Shown piece by piece: positions 1 through 7,497 of a DNA stretch of 8,632 nt. Under the pieces are notes generated by a model. It saw only the letters and a program-made list of their open reading frames with translations. It made no database searches and was not told where the DNA came from. Both the position numbers and the translations under genes were made by a program. The stretch lies in assembly GCA_937881145.1 (NCBI GenBank), contig CALGFL010000095.1, forward strand, positions 1 to 8,632, in the 5' to 3' direction. How positions within the stretch are numbered: the stretch's first letter is position 1; each line of letters starts with the position of its first letter. The stretch is from an uncultured Bordetella sp. Its GTDB lineage: Bacteria; Pseudomonadota; Gammaproteobacteria; Burkholderiales; Burkholderiaceae_B.

Positions 1-1091
<1,091 letters not shown>

Positions 1092-1098
1092 GCGCGAC

Positions 1099-1653
1099 AT
1101 GATCATCGACGACGAGTCGGCCCGCCAGGCGGCGGCCGACACCCGGCTCTGGGTAGAGAAGGCCGTCATCGGCCTGAACCTCTGCCCCTTCGCCAAGGCC
1201 GTGCAAATCAAGGGCCAGGTGCGCTACGCGGTGAGCGACGCGGCGGACGAGGAGGGCGTGCTCGCCGATCTCGAAGACGAGCTCATGCTGATCTCGCAGG
1301 CCGACGCCGAGGCGATCGATACGACGCTGCTGATCCTGCCCGAGGCGCTGCACGATTTCTACGACTTCAACGACTTTGGCGAGTTGTCCGAGCGCCTGCT
1401 CAAGCGCATGCGGCTGGTGGGCGAGCTCCAGGTGGCCACGTTTCATCCGGCGTTCCAGTTCGCCGATACCGATCCGGACGACATCGGAAACTACACCAAC
1501 CGTTCGCCGTACCCCACGCTGCACATCCTGCGCGAAGCGAGCATCGACCGCGCCGTCGAGGCCTTCCCCGAGGCCGAGACGATCTACGAGAAAAATATCG
1601 AAACCATGGAAAACCTGGGAATCGACGGGTGGCGCAAGCTGATGCAAGACTAG
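1099..1653 (+). CDS. DUF1415 family protein
   Basis: This 184-residue protein matches the DUF1415 family of small proteobacterial proteins of unknown function. Visible family hallmarks are an N-terminal helix followed by NLCPF (residues 27-31, with a conserved Cys), the FHPAF block (115-119) and NRSPYPTLHILRE (134-146). There is no signal peptide or membrane segment, so it should be cytoplasmic. The protein is acidic. The conserved Cys, His and Arg residues could suggest a catalytic or binding pocket, but that is speculation and no reaction is established. The start at 1099 is the only sensible ATG; the ATG at 1088 runs into a stop after four codons. No good Shine-Dalgarno precedes it. With only 7 nt from the stop of the M20 gene, translation is probably coupled to that gene. 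Confidence 0.85.
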   Translation: MIIDDESARQAAADTRLWVEKAVIGLNLCPFAKAVQIKGQVRYAVSDAADEEGVLADLEDELMLISQADAEAIDTTLLILPEALHDFYDFNDFGELSERLLKRMRLVGELQVATFHPAFQFADTDPDDIGNYTNRSPYPTLHILREASIDRAVEAFPEAETIYEKNIETMENLGIDGWRKLMQD

Positions 1654-1713
1654 CGCCCCGACTCTGCGCGGGCCTGTAACGCAACGCATGACGGCCGGCT
1701 GGCCGCGACGGGA

Positions 1714-2946
1714 ATGCAGCAAACGATGAATATCGACGGAAATTCCGAAACGCTTATTGCGCGCCAGTCGATCATGAACAGGCAGGGCGATTGCGTGGCC
1801 CACGAGTTGCTGTTTCGCGGGCGCAGCCAGGATACATCGGCCGTCGTCGTCGACGACGGCTTCGCGAGCACGATGATGGTCGTGCAGAACCTGCTGGGCA
1901 GGATAGGCATCGAGACCGTGCTGGGTGAGGGCGACGGCTTTCTGAATTGCCCCGACGAGTTCCTTGCCTCCGGATTCATCGACATTCTGCCTGCCCGCCG
2001 GATGGTGCTCGAGATCCTGGAGAGCAGCAGCCTGGACGATGCGCTTGCGCGGCGGTGCCGCGTCTTGCGCGAAAGGGGGTTTCGCATCGCGCTGGACGAT
2101 GTCAGGGGAGTCACTCCCGAAATGCTCGCGTTTTTGCCCAATGTCGACCTGGTCAAGATAGACTGGCCCTACGTCGACCTGGAGATGGCCATCCGCATTA
2201 CGCAGGCGTGCCATGCGGCGGACAAGACGGTACTTGCGGAAAAAATCGAGACACGCGAGGACTACGCGCAGGCGCTCGAAATCGGCTGCGACCTGTTCCA
2301 GGGGTTTTATTTCACCCGGCCGCAGCTGTTGAAAAGCGGCGGCAGCGCAACCGAGAATTCCGCGCCGCTGTTGGGCATACTCGACCTGGTCCTGCAGGAA
2401 GCCGATATCGAAAATATCGAACATGCCCTGAAGATGTCGCCGTCGCTGACGGTGAAGTTCCTGCGCCTTGCCAACAGCAGCAGCCGATGGCGCACGCACG
2501 TGTCCGAGATCACCTCGGTGCGCAAGGCACTGTCGCTGGTCGGGTACAGGCAGCTCGCGCGCTGGTGCTGCTTCATGCTGTATGGCGCCGACAAGAACGG
2601 CCAGACGGATCCGCTCACGCAACTGGTCATGCGCCGCGCGGATTTCATGGAGCGCATTGCCCAAAAGATATTTCCCCACGACGAGCGCCTGCAGCAGGAG
2701 GCCTATCTCTCCGCGCTGTTGTCGCTGGCCCATGTTCCGCTGGGCGTCGATGCGCGCAGCTTCATGAACGGCGTGGCCGTGGGAGCAGCCATCCGCGAGG
2801 CGGTCGTTTCGCACAGCGGCTGGCTCGGCGCCTTGTTGACGGTGGGCGAGTGCGTGGAGAGGGGGGAATTCCCCACGCCGGCGCAGCTTGCCGATCTTTG
2901 CCCCGATGGGCAGCCCGAAGCGCTGCTGGACAGCTTCTACCTTTAA
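1714..2946 (+). CDS. EAL and HDOD domain-containing signalling protein (YuxH/CdgJ-like)
   Basis: This is a 410-residue two-domain protein. Residues 14-205 form an EAL (cyclic-di-GMP phosphodiesterase) domain and about 215-395 an HDOD domain, an HD-like helical module without the HD catalytic pair. The order and the opening ARQSIMNRQG...HELLFR are typical of EAL-HDOD proteins. The signature EAL reads ELL (E31). Other EAL positions can be found by eye: N78 in FLNCP, E100 in VLEILE, DD at 128-129, K148 in VKID, E176/E179 in AEKIET and Q196 in QGFYF. The loop normally reading DDFGTG is DDVRGV, so activity is uncertain; it may bind c-di-GMP without cleaving it. HDOD proteins usually act as signalling or partner-binding modules. 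There is no membrane segment. The start is uncertain: ATG 1714 and ATG 1726 are both possible and neither has a strong Shine-Dalgarno. It is separated from its neighbours by 60 and 214 nt, so it may be its own transcript or the end of the upstream one. Confidence 0.9.
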   Translation: MQQTMNIDGNSETLIARQSIMNRQGDCVAHELLFRGRSQDTSAVVVDDGFASTMMVVQNLLGRIGIETVLGEGDGFLNCPDEFLASGFIDILPARRMVLEILESSSLDDALARRCRVLRERGFRIALDDVRGVTPEMLAFLPNVDLVKIDWPYVDLEMAIRITQACHAADKTVLAEKIETREDYAQALEIGCDLFQGFYFTRPQLLKSGGSATENSAPLLGILDLVLQEADIENIEHALKMSPSLTVKFLRLANSSSRWRTHVSEITSVRKALSLVGYRQLARWCCFMLYGADKNGQTDPLTQLVMRRADFMERIAQKIFPHDERLQQEAYLSALLSLAHVPLGVDARSFMNGVAVGAAIREAVVSHSGWLGALLTVGECVERGEFPTPAQLADLCPDGQPEALLDSFYL

Positions 2947-2976
2947 GTCCCGCCCGGGCCGTCCTTGCGGGCGACC

Positions 2977-2998
2977 GGATCGGCATCAGGGCCGATCC
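2977..2998 (+). terminator. Perfect 8-bp hairpin after the EAL-HDOD gene, possible terminator
   Basis: GGATCGGC (2977-2984) is perfectly complementary to GCCGATCC (2991-2998) across a 6-nt loop, 30 nt after the stop of the EAL-HDOD gene. The stem is GC-rich but no T-run follows, so it is not a textbook intrinsic terminator. It may instead protect the 3' end of the message or aid Rho-dependent release. It lies before the FNR-type promoter of the next operon, which is where insulation would be expected. Confidence 0.4.
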
Positions 2999-3040
2999 CG
3001 CGGCCATGGCGCCATCATCGCTCGTTCCGGCCGGCATTCG

Positions 3041-3054
3041 TTGATCTGCGTCAA
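3041..3054 (+). promoter_or_regulatory. FNR/ANR-type binding site
   Basis: The 14-mer TTGATCTGCGTCAA matches the FNR/ANR consensus TTGAT-N4-ATCAA at 9 of 10 fixed positions; the single difference is A to G in the right half-site. FNR/ANR proteins are iron-sulphur activators that bind as dimers when oxygen is low. The site centre lies exactly 41.5 positions before the start predicted from the -10 element at 3077, which is the arrangement of a class II activated promoter. There is no separate -35 box, as expected for an activator-dependent promoter. The first downstream gene is a universal stress protein, a common FNR/ANR target in proteobacteria. Confidence 0.8.
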
Positions 3055-3076
3055 AGGCGCTTGCGGCCTCGTTTTC

Positions 3077-3082
3077 TAAACT
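3077..3082 (+). promoter_or_regulatory. -10 element of the usp operon promoter (TAAACT)
   Basis: TAAACT matches the sigma-70 consensus TATAAT at four of six positions. It is separated by exactly 22 nt from the end of the FNR/ANR box, which places the box at -41.5. The predicted transcription start is the A at 3089, giving a leader of 72 nt before the usp start codon. This rests on spacing and motif only. Confidence 0.65.
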
Positions 3083-3106
3083 GATTTCACCCGATAGCGC
3101 GGCCGA

Positions 3107-3134
3107 CGGAACGAGCCGGCCTCGGCGTGTTCCG
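3107..3134 (+). promoter_or_regulatory. Stem-loop in the predicted 5' leader of the usp operon
   Basis: CGGAAC (3107-3112) pairs perfectly with GTTCCG (3129-3134). Inside that, GCCG (3115-3118) pairs with CGGC (3123-3126) around a GCCT tetraloop; the two stems are separated by a small internal loop containing a possible G-U pair. The hairpin starts 18 nt after the predicted transcription start and ends 13 nt before the Shine-Dalgarno. There is no T-run, so it does not look like an intrinsic terminator. It could stabilise the 5' end of the message or be a protein or RNA target. Function is unknown. Confidence 0.5.
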
Positions 3135-3160
3135 ATCCTGTCATTTCAAGGAGTGAGATC

Positions 3161-3616
3161 ATGTTCAAGAAGATTCTGATTTCCACCGATGGCTCCGAGC
3201 TGTCGAACCAGGCCGCCGACGCCGGCATCGACTTCGCGCGTGCCGTGGGCGCCGAGATCGTGGCCGTGTTCGTTGCGCAGCCCATGGAAGCGTTCATGGG
3301 ATTCGACGGTGCGGCGGCTGCTTATGCCGCGAGTTACGAGCAGGACATCGCCGACCAGGGCGCAAAGTATCTCTCTCATATCGCCAAGCGCGCCAAGGCC
3401 GCGGGCGTTCAGGCCAGGACCAGCATCGTGACCAGCTACAACGTGGCCGACGGTATCTTGCGGATTGCCGACGATGAGCATTGCGACCTGATCTTCATGG
3501 GCAGCCATGGCCGCAGCGGTCTATCGCGCCTGGTGCTGGGCAGCGTCGCGGCCAGGGTGGTGAGTCTTGCCCGCATCTCCACCTTGGTGTTTCGCCTGAA
3601 GAAAGAAGAAGTGTGA
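3161..3616 (+). CDS. UspA-family universal stress protein
   Basis: This is a single-domain, 151-residue cytoplasmic universal stress protein, the usual length. It opens with KKILISTDGS (ATP-contacting Asp at 10). Its C-terminal half carries the complete nucleotide-binding signature G-2x-G-9x-G-S as G114, G117, G127 and S128 in MGSHGRSG...LGS, so it should be of the ATP-binding class. Such proteins usually dimerise and help survival under energy limitation or other stress; the molecular target is rarely known. The ATG at 3161 is well supported by AAGGAG (3148-3153) at 7-nt spacing, the best ribosome binding site in the window. It is the first gene after the FNR/ANR-type promoter, and its TGA is followed directly by the ATG of the next gene, so induction under low oxygen and co-translation are likely. 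The C-terminal strand is slightly unusual (TLVFRL rather than the common PVLVV). Confidence 0.95.
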   Translation: MFKKILISTDGSELSNQAADAGIDFARAVGAEIVAVFVAQPMEAFMGFDGAAAAYAASYEQDIADQGAKYLSHIAKRAKAAGVQARTSIVTSYNVADGILRIADDEHCDLIFMGSHGRSGLSRLVLGSVAARVVSLARISTLVFRLKKEEV

Positions 3617-4549
3617 ATGAAAGCCCGCCTCGAGCGTCGGGTTCCTCTGCCGTGGGAGCACGTGAAATCCTGCGATGAGGACGCGCGCGCCGGCGAGCGC
3701 ATCGACGCGATCCTGCGCGCCTCGTCCTATGTGCAGGCCGATCGCGATACGGCGTTCCTGCGCGACAATGCCACGCGCGGCGTGCGTCTGCAGCTGGACT
3801 ACCTCAAGACGGAAGAGATTTTGCGCGCCAGCGGCGTCGAAAGAACGATCGTCGTTTTCGGCAGCACGCACCTGCGCGAATCGGCGACCGCGCGGGCCGA
3901 ACTGGAAGCGGCCCGCCGCGATGCGCGGGCCGATCCCGGCGATGCCGCGCTGGGCCGGGCGCTACGCGTGGCCGAGCATCGCGTCGAACTGTCTCGCTAT
4001 TACGATATTGGCAGGGAGTTGGGGCGTCTGGTGGGCCAGTCGGGTGACCCGGGGCTGGCCGTTCTGACCGGAGGCGGCCCGGGCGGCATGGAGGCCGCCA
4101 ACCGCGGCGCATTCGACGTCGGCGCCAAAAGCATCGGCCTGAATATTTCATTGCCGCGCGAGCAATATCCCAACCCCTATTTGACGCCGGGCCGGTGCAT
4201 GCGGTTTCACTACTTCGCCATGCGCAAGCTGCATTTCATGAAAAGGGCCGTCGCGCTGGTTGCGCTGCCGGGCGGCTTCGGCACGATGGACGAGTTGTTC
4301 TGCGCGCTGACGCTGATTCAGACGCGCAAGAACGCGGCGATTCCAGTCGTGCTCATCGGCGAGGCCTACTGGCGCAAGGTGTTCGACGCGGATTTTCTCC
4401 TCGAATCGGGCAGCATCGACGAAGAGGATCGCGAGCTGTTCTGGTATGCCGAGTCCGCGCAGCAGGCCTGGACCAGCATCCTGGCCTGGCATCGCCGCAA
4501 CGGCGGTCCGCTGTCGGGGCAGTCCGAAACGAAAGAGGACCGGTCATGA
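3617..4549 (+). CDS. TIGR00730/LOG family Rossmann-fold protein (putative nucleotide 5'-monophosphate phosphoribohydrolase), long form
   Basis: This 310-residue protein has the LOG/TIGR00730 fold. Key motifs are GGGPGGM (152-158), the helix with R203/K204 in AMRKLHFMKR, and PGGFGTMDE (218-226), whose Glu and the preceding Arg are the catalytic pair in LOG enzymes that split the base from nucleoside 5'-monophosphates. Such proteins were often mislabelled lysine decarboxylases; nothing here suggests PLP chemistry. It is longer than the compact plant-LOG type of about 190-220 residues, with roughly 75 residues before the first Rossmann strand (TIVVFGS, 77-83) and a charged Ala/Arg-rich helical insert at about 88-125. 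The substrate is unknown and a cytokinin role should not be assumed. The ATG directly follows the usp stop with no gap, and the end overlaps the next gene by ATGA, so it is the middle gene of a translationally coupled operon. Confidence 0.88.
   Translation: MKARLERRVPLPWEHVKSCDEDARAGERIDAILRASSYVQADRDTAFLRDNATRGVRLQLDYLKTEEILRASGVERTIVVFGSTHLRESATARAELEAARRDARADPGDAALGRALRVAEHRVELSRYYDIGRELGRLVGQSGDPGLAVLTGGGPGGMEAANRGAFDVGAKSIGLNISLPREQYPNPYLTPGRCMRFHYFAMRKLHFMKRAVALVALPGGFGTMDELFCALTLIQTRKNAAIPVVLIGEAYWRKVFDADFLLESGSIDEEDRELFWYAESAQQAWTSILAWHRRNGGPLSGQSETKEDRS
4534..4539 (+). promoter_or_regulatory. Ribosome binding site that decides the start of the MBL-fold gene
   Basis: AGAGGA lies 6 nt before the ATG at 4546. 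The same reading frame is open upstream to an ATG at 4195, but that stretch overlaps the LOG gene. This site, the ATGA overlap and the family-typical N-terminus KLSFHGA all place the start at 4546. Confidence 0.75.
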
Positions 4550-5925
4550 AGCTCTCGTTTCACGGCGCGGATCGCGAAGTGACCGGCTCGTGCCATCTAG
4601 TCGAGGCCGGCGGCGCGCGCATCCTGATCGATTGCGGCATGTACCAGGGCAGCCGCGAGCTGGACGAAGAAAACGCGCAGGATTTCGGCTTCGATCCGGG
4701 CTCGATCGATTATCTCCTGCTCACGCATGCGCACCTGGATCATTGCGGACGCATTGCGCTGCTGGTCAAGCGCGGTTTCCACGGTGAGATCATCACCACC
4801 ACCGCCACCCGCGAGCTGGCGCGGCTGGTCATGCTCGATGCCGCGCATCTGCAGGAAGAGGAGGCCGAACGGCGTGCCCGGCACGCGCGGCGCGGCGGCG
4901 CCGCACCGCGCCAGGCGCTTTACGGCACGCTGGATGCGCTGGATGCGCTGGGCCGCTTCGGGCGCGCCGCGGCCTATGGCGAAACGATTGCATTGACGCC
5001 AACACTGAGCGCGACCTTCCATGACGCCGGACACATCCTCGGGTCGGCAAGCATCCGCATCGAGGACACGAGCGGCCCCGTCCGGTCGGTCATTTTTTCC
5101 GGCGATCTCGGTAGCAGCGGCCGGGCGATTCTGCGCGATCCCCAGGTGCCGCCGCCGGCCGATGTCGTCGTGATGGAGACCACCTACGGCGACCGGGCGC
5201 ACAAACCGCTCGAACCCTCGATCGAGGAGCTTTACCAGGCGATCAACGATACCTTCCGGCGGGGAGGCAATGTCGTGATCCCGACCTTCGCGCTGGAACG
5301 GGCGCAGGAAATCCTTTATTACCTGCGCCAGGGCGTCGAGCTCGGACGCCTGGCGCGGTCGATGTCGGTGTTCCTCGATTCGCCGATGGCGATCTCCGCG
5401 ACCGAAGTGTTTCGCAGGCACCCGGCGTGCTTTTCGCCGCGCAGTCAGGCGCTGTTCGAGGGCGGCCGGGATCCGTTCATGCTGCCAGGGCTGCGTTTTA
5501 CGCGCGACGTGGCGGACTCGATGGCCTTGAACCGATTCGTCGGCGGTGCCGTCATCATGGCCGGTTCAGGCATGTGCACGGGCGGGCGCGTGCGCCATCA
5601 CCTGCGATACAACCTCTGGCGCCGCGATTCGAGCGTCGTCTTCGTCGGCTATGCCGCGCGCGGCACGCTGGCGCGCCAGATCATCGACGGGGCCAGGCAG
5701 GTGACGCTGTTCGGCGAAAAAGTGCCGGTGCGCGCGCAGCTCTACACGATCAACGGCTTTTCCGCGCACGCCGACCGCGACGAACTGCTGGCCTGGCATC
5801 GCGCGTTGAAACCGGCGAAGACCCTGCTCGTGCATGGCGACGAGCAGGCGATGCTGCGCTTTGCCTCGGCGCTCGAAAATACCGAAGTTCTCATGCCCAG
5901 ACGCGGCGATGCGTTCGTTGTTTGA
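4546..5925 (+). CDS. Beta-CASP metallo-beta-lactamase-fold hydrolase, probable RNA-processing ribonuclease
   Basis: This 459-residue protein has the metallo-beta-lactamase plus beta-CASP fold of the CPSF-73/TTHA0252 RNase group. The two-zinc site is complete: HAHLDH at 61-66, H163 in DAGHILGS and D187 in FSGDLG. The beta-CASP motifs are also present: A (E211 in ETTYGDR), B (H408 in SAHAD) and C (H430 in VHGD). The 22-residue gap between B and C is what I recall for CPSF-73. KLSFHGADREVTGSCHL at the N-terminus and GSGMCTGGR (341-348) are typical. The family cuts single-stranded RNA, endo- and sometimes exonucleolytically, in the cytoplasm. The target here is unknown, and a general hydrolase role cannot be excluded. 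It is the last gene of the usp operon, starting within the stop of the LOG gene (ATGA). An inverted repeat begins right after its stop. Confidence 0.92.
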   Translation: MKLSFHGADREVTGSCHLVEAGGARILIDCGMYQGSRELDEENAQDFGFDPGSIDYLLLTHAHLDHCGRIALLVKRGFHGEIITTTATRELARLVMLDAAHLQEEEAERRARHARRGGAAPRQALYGTLDALDALGRFGRAAAYGETIALTPTLSATFHDAGHILGSASIRIEDTSGPVRSVIFSGDLGSSGRAILRDPQVPPPADVVVMETTYGDRAHKPLEPSIEELYQAINDTFRRGGNVVIPTFALERAQEILYYLRQGVELGRLARSMSVFLDSPMAISATEVFRRHPACFSPRSQALFEGGRDPFMLPGLRFTRDVADSMALNRFVGGAVIMAGSGMCTGGRVRHHLRYNLWRRDSSVVFVGYAARGTLARQIIDGARQVTLFGEKVPVRAQLYTINGFSAHADRDELLAWHRALKPAKTLLVHGDEQAMLRFASALENTEVLMPRRGDAFVV

Positions 5926-5951
5926 CCGCGGGCAGGGGAGGTCTGCCGCGG
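5926..5951 (+). terminator. Inverted repeat directly after the ribonuclease gene, possible operon terminator
   Basis: CCGCGGgCAG (5926-5935, one bulged G) pairs with CTGCCGCGG (5943-5951) around a 7-nt loop, giving a 9-bp GC-rich stem that begins at the first base after the TGA. No T-run follows, so termination may be weak or need Rho. It lies between two convergent genes, where a terminator is expected. Confidence 0.4.
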
Positions 5952-5962
5952 CGGCTATCGGG

Positions 5963-5990
5963 AACCAACCGTCGGCGCTTGGCCGGACGG
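5963..5990 (-). terminator. Hairpin with weak U-rich tail downstream of dbpA
   Basis: Read on the minus strand, CCGTC-c-GGC and GCC-GACGG form an 8-bp stem with one bulge around a 5-nt loop (plus-strand 5969-5990), followed by TTGGTT (5963-5968). It starts 6 nt after the dbpA stop. The tail is only partly T-rich, so it is a weak intrinsic terminator candidate. Its loop and arms could also form from the plus-strand transcript. Confidence 0.45.
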
Positions 5991-5996
5991 CGATTG

Positions 5997-7385
5997 TCAG
6001 AACTCTTCGAGAAAGCGCATGCGGAACTTGCGCCCCTTGATATTGCTGTTCGAGAGGCGCGAAAAAGCCTGCTTGGCGATCTGGCGGTCCAGCGCCACAT
6101 AGGAGCTGAATTCGGTGATGTTGATCTTGCCGACCTGCTCGAAAGCCAGTCCGCCATCGCCGGTCAGGGCGCCCAGCAGATCGCCGGGACGCAGTTTGTC
6201 CTTTTTACCGCCCTGGATGCACAAGGTGATCATGGGTGCACGCAAAGGGCGGTCGGCCTTGGACCGCAGCGATTTGATATCGGCCCATTTCAGCGGCGCG
6301 CCTTGGTATTGCTCGATCAGCGTGGCCCAGCGCATTTCCTCGGGCGAGCACAGGCTCAGCGCCAGGCCTTTCTGCTCGCCGCGGCCGCTGCGGCCTATGC
6401 GGTGCACGTGGACCTCGGTATCGCGGGTCACATCCACGTTGATCACGGCCTCCAGGTTCTGGATGTCCAGGCCGCGGGCGGCCACGTCGGTGGCGACCAG
6501 CACCGCGCAGCTCCGATTGGCGAACTGGATCAGGATCTCGTCGCGTTCGCGCTGTTCCAGATCGCCGTTGAGCGCCTGGGCGCTGATGCCCTCGGCCTGC
6601 AGGCGCTCGACCAGATCGTGGCTGCGGACCTTGGTGTTGCAGAACGCCAGGGCCGACACCGGACGGAAGTGGGCCAGCAGCGCGACCACCGCGTCCAGTC
6701 TTTCGTCTTCGCCAATTTCGTAGAAGATCTGTTCGATGCGGCTGGCGTCGTGCTGGGCCTGGACCTTGACCTCGGCGGGATTGCGCAGGAAGCGGGCGCT
6801 GAGCTTGCGGATGTTGTCGGGATAGGTGGCCGAGAACAGCAAGGTCTGGCGCTTGGACGGGCAGTGCGAGGCGATGGCGGCGATGTCGTCGTAAAAGCCC
6901 ATGTCCACCATGCGGTCGGCCTCGTCCAGCACCAGCGCGTTCAGGCCGGACAAATCCAAACTGCCGCGCTCCAGGTGATCCTGGATGCGGCCGGGTGTTC
7001 CCACCACGATGTGTGTCCCGCGGGCCAGCGATTCGGCCTGAGGGCGCGCCGCCGCGCCGCCGCATAGCGTCAATATCTTGACGTTGGGGATCAGGCGAGC
7101 CAGCCGGCGCAGTTCCTGGGCCACCTGGTCGGCCAGTTCGCGGGTAGGGCAGACCACCAGCGCCTGCGGAGCCAGGCGATTGACGTCCAGATTCTGCAGT
7201 ACGCCCAAACCGAACGCCGCGGTCTTGCCGCTGCCCGTCTTGGCCTGTGCGATCAGGTCGCGACCTTCCAGGATGAGCGGCAGGCTCTGCGCCTGGATGG
7301 GCGTCATCTGTTCGAAACCCAGGCTTTGCAGGTTGTCCAGCAAGGCGGGGATGAGGGGTAGGGCGCGGAAGGGCGTGTTGGTCAC
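5997..7385 (-). CDS. dbpA: ATP-dependent RNA helicase DbpA (DEAD-box, 23S rRNA-specific)
   Basis: This 462-residue DEAD-box helicase acts in large-subunit assembly. Family members bind hairpin 92 of 23S rRNA through a C-terminal domain and use ATP to remodel RNA. Motifs in order: Q-motif region with MTPIQ (27-31), I AKTGSGKT (48-55), Ia PTRELA (80-85), Ib TPGR (130-133), II DEAD (154-157), III SAT (185-187), V ATDVAARGLD (298-307) and VI HRIGRSGR (328-335). The DbpA RNA-binding domain (about 384-460) contains TLCIQGGKKDKLRPGD, nearly the same as in E. coli, which supports the specific name over other DEAD helicases. The start is the GTG read at 7385-7383: the frame continues upstream without an ATG until 7613, inside the MFS gene, and the GTG gives an N-terminus the same length as E. 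coli DbpA. No Shine-Dalgarno precedes it. It runs convergent to the ribonuclease gene. Confidence 0.94.
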   Translation of the reverse strand: MTNTPFRALPLIPALLDNLQSLGFEQMTPIQAQSLPLILEGRDLIAQAKTGSGKTAAFGLGVLQNLDVNRLAPQALVVCPTRELADQVAQELRRLARLIPNVKILTLCGGAAARPQAESLARGTHIVVGTPGRIQDHLERGSLDLSGLNALVLDEADRMVDMGFYDDIAAIASHCPSKRQTLLFSATYPDNIRKLSARFLRNPAEVKVQAQHDASRIEQIFYEIGEDERLDAVVALLAHFRPVSALAFCNTKVRSHDLVERLQAEGISAQALNGDLEQRERDEILIQFANRSCAVLVATDVAARGLDIQNLEAVINVDVTRDTEVHVHRIGRSGRGEQKGLALSLCSPEEMRWATLIEQYQGAPLKWADIKSLRSKADRPLRAPMITLCIQGGKKDKLRPGDLLGALTGDGGLAFEQVGKINITEFSSYVALDRQIAKQAFSRLSNSNIKGRKFRMRFLEEF

Positions 7386-7444
7386 AATGGCGCGAATCGA
7401 ATTGGCAAAGAAGAGATTCTCCCATGAAGAGGCGATGCGGCCCG

Positions 7445-7472
7445 GATTCAATTCCCGCGGGCGAGTTGAATC
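7445..7472. repeat. Inverted repeat between the MFS gene and dbpA
   Basis: GATTCAA (7445-7451) and TTGAATC (7466-7472) are perfect inverted arms around a 14-nt spacer containing the palindrome CCCGCGGG on the minus strand. A related GATTGAATT lies at 7481-7489. The element is 60-87 nt upstream of the dbpA GTG and 26-53 nt beyond the MFS stop. It may be a dbpA operator, part of its promoter region, or a weak 3' hairpin for the MFS transcript. I see no convincing sigma-70 promoter in the 112-nt gap. Confidence 0.35.
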
Positions 7473-7497
7473 TTGGCCTGGATTGAATTTGTCGGTG

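Noticed and set aside
4195..4545. Possible N-terminal extension of the MBL-fold protein back to an ATG at 4195
   Set aside because: The stretch overlaps the conserved LOG coding sequence in another frame, has no family similarity, and the ATG at 4546 has a good ribosome binding site.
3617..4549. Annotation as lysine decarboxylase
   Set aside because: This is a historical misnomer for the PGGxGTxxE family; the protein has no PLP-enzyme features.
5427..7067. Plus-strand open frame of 546 codons crossing the end of the ribonuclease gene and most of dbpA
   Set aside because: It runs out of frame through one conserved gene and antisense through another, and its product is low-complexity without motifs.
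7445..7489. GATTCAA/TTGAATC arms as a second FNR box
   Set aside because: The half-sites are not TTGAT/ATCAA and the 14-nt spacer is far from the required 4 nt.
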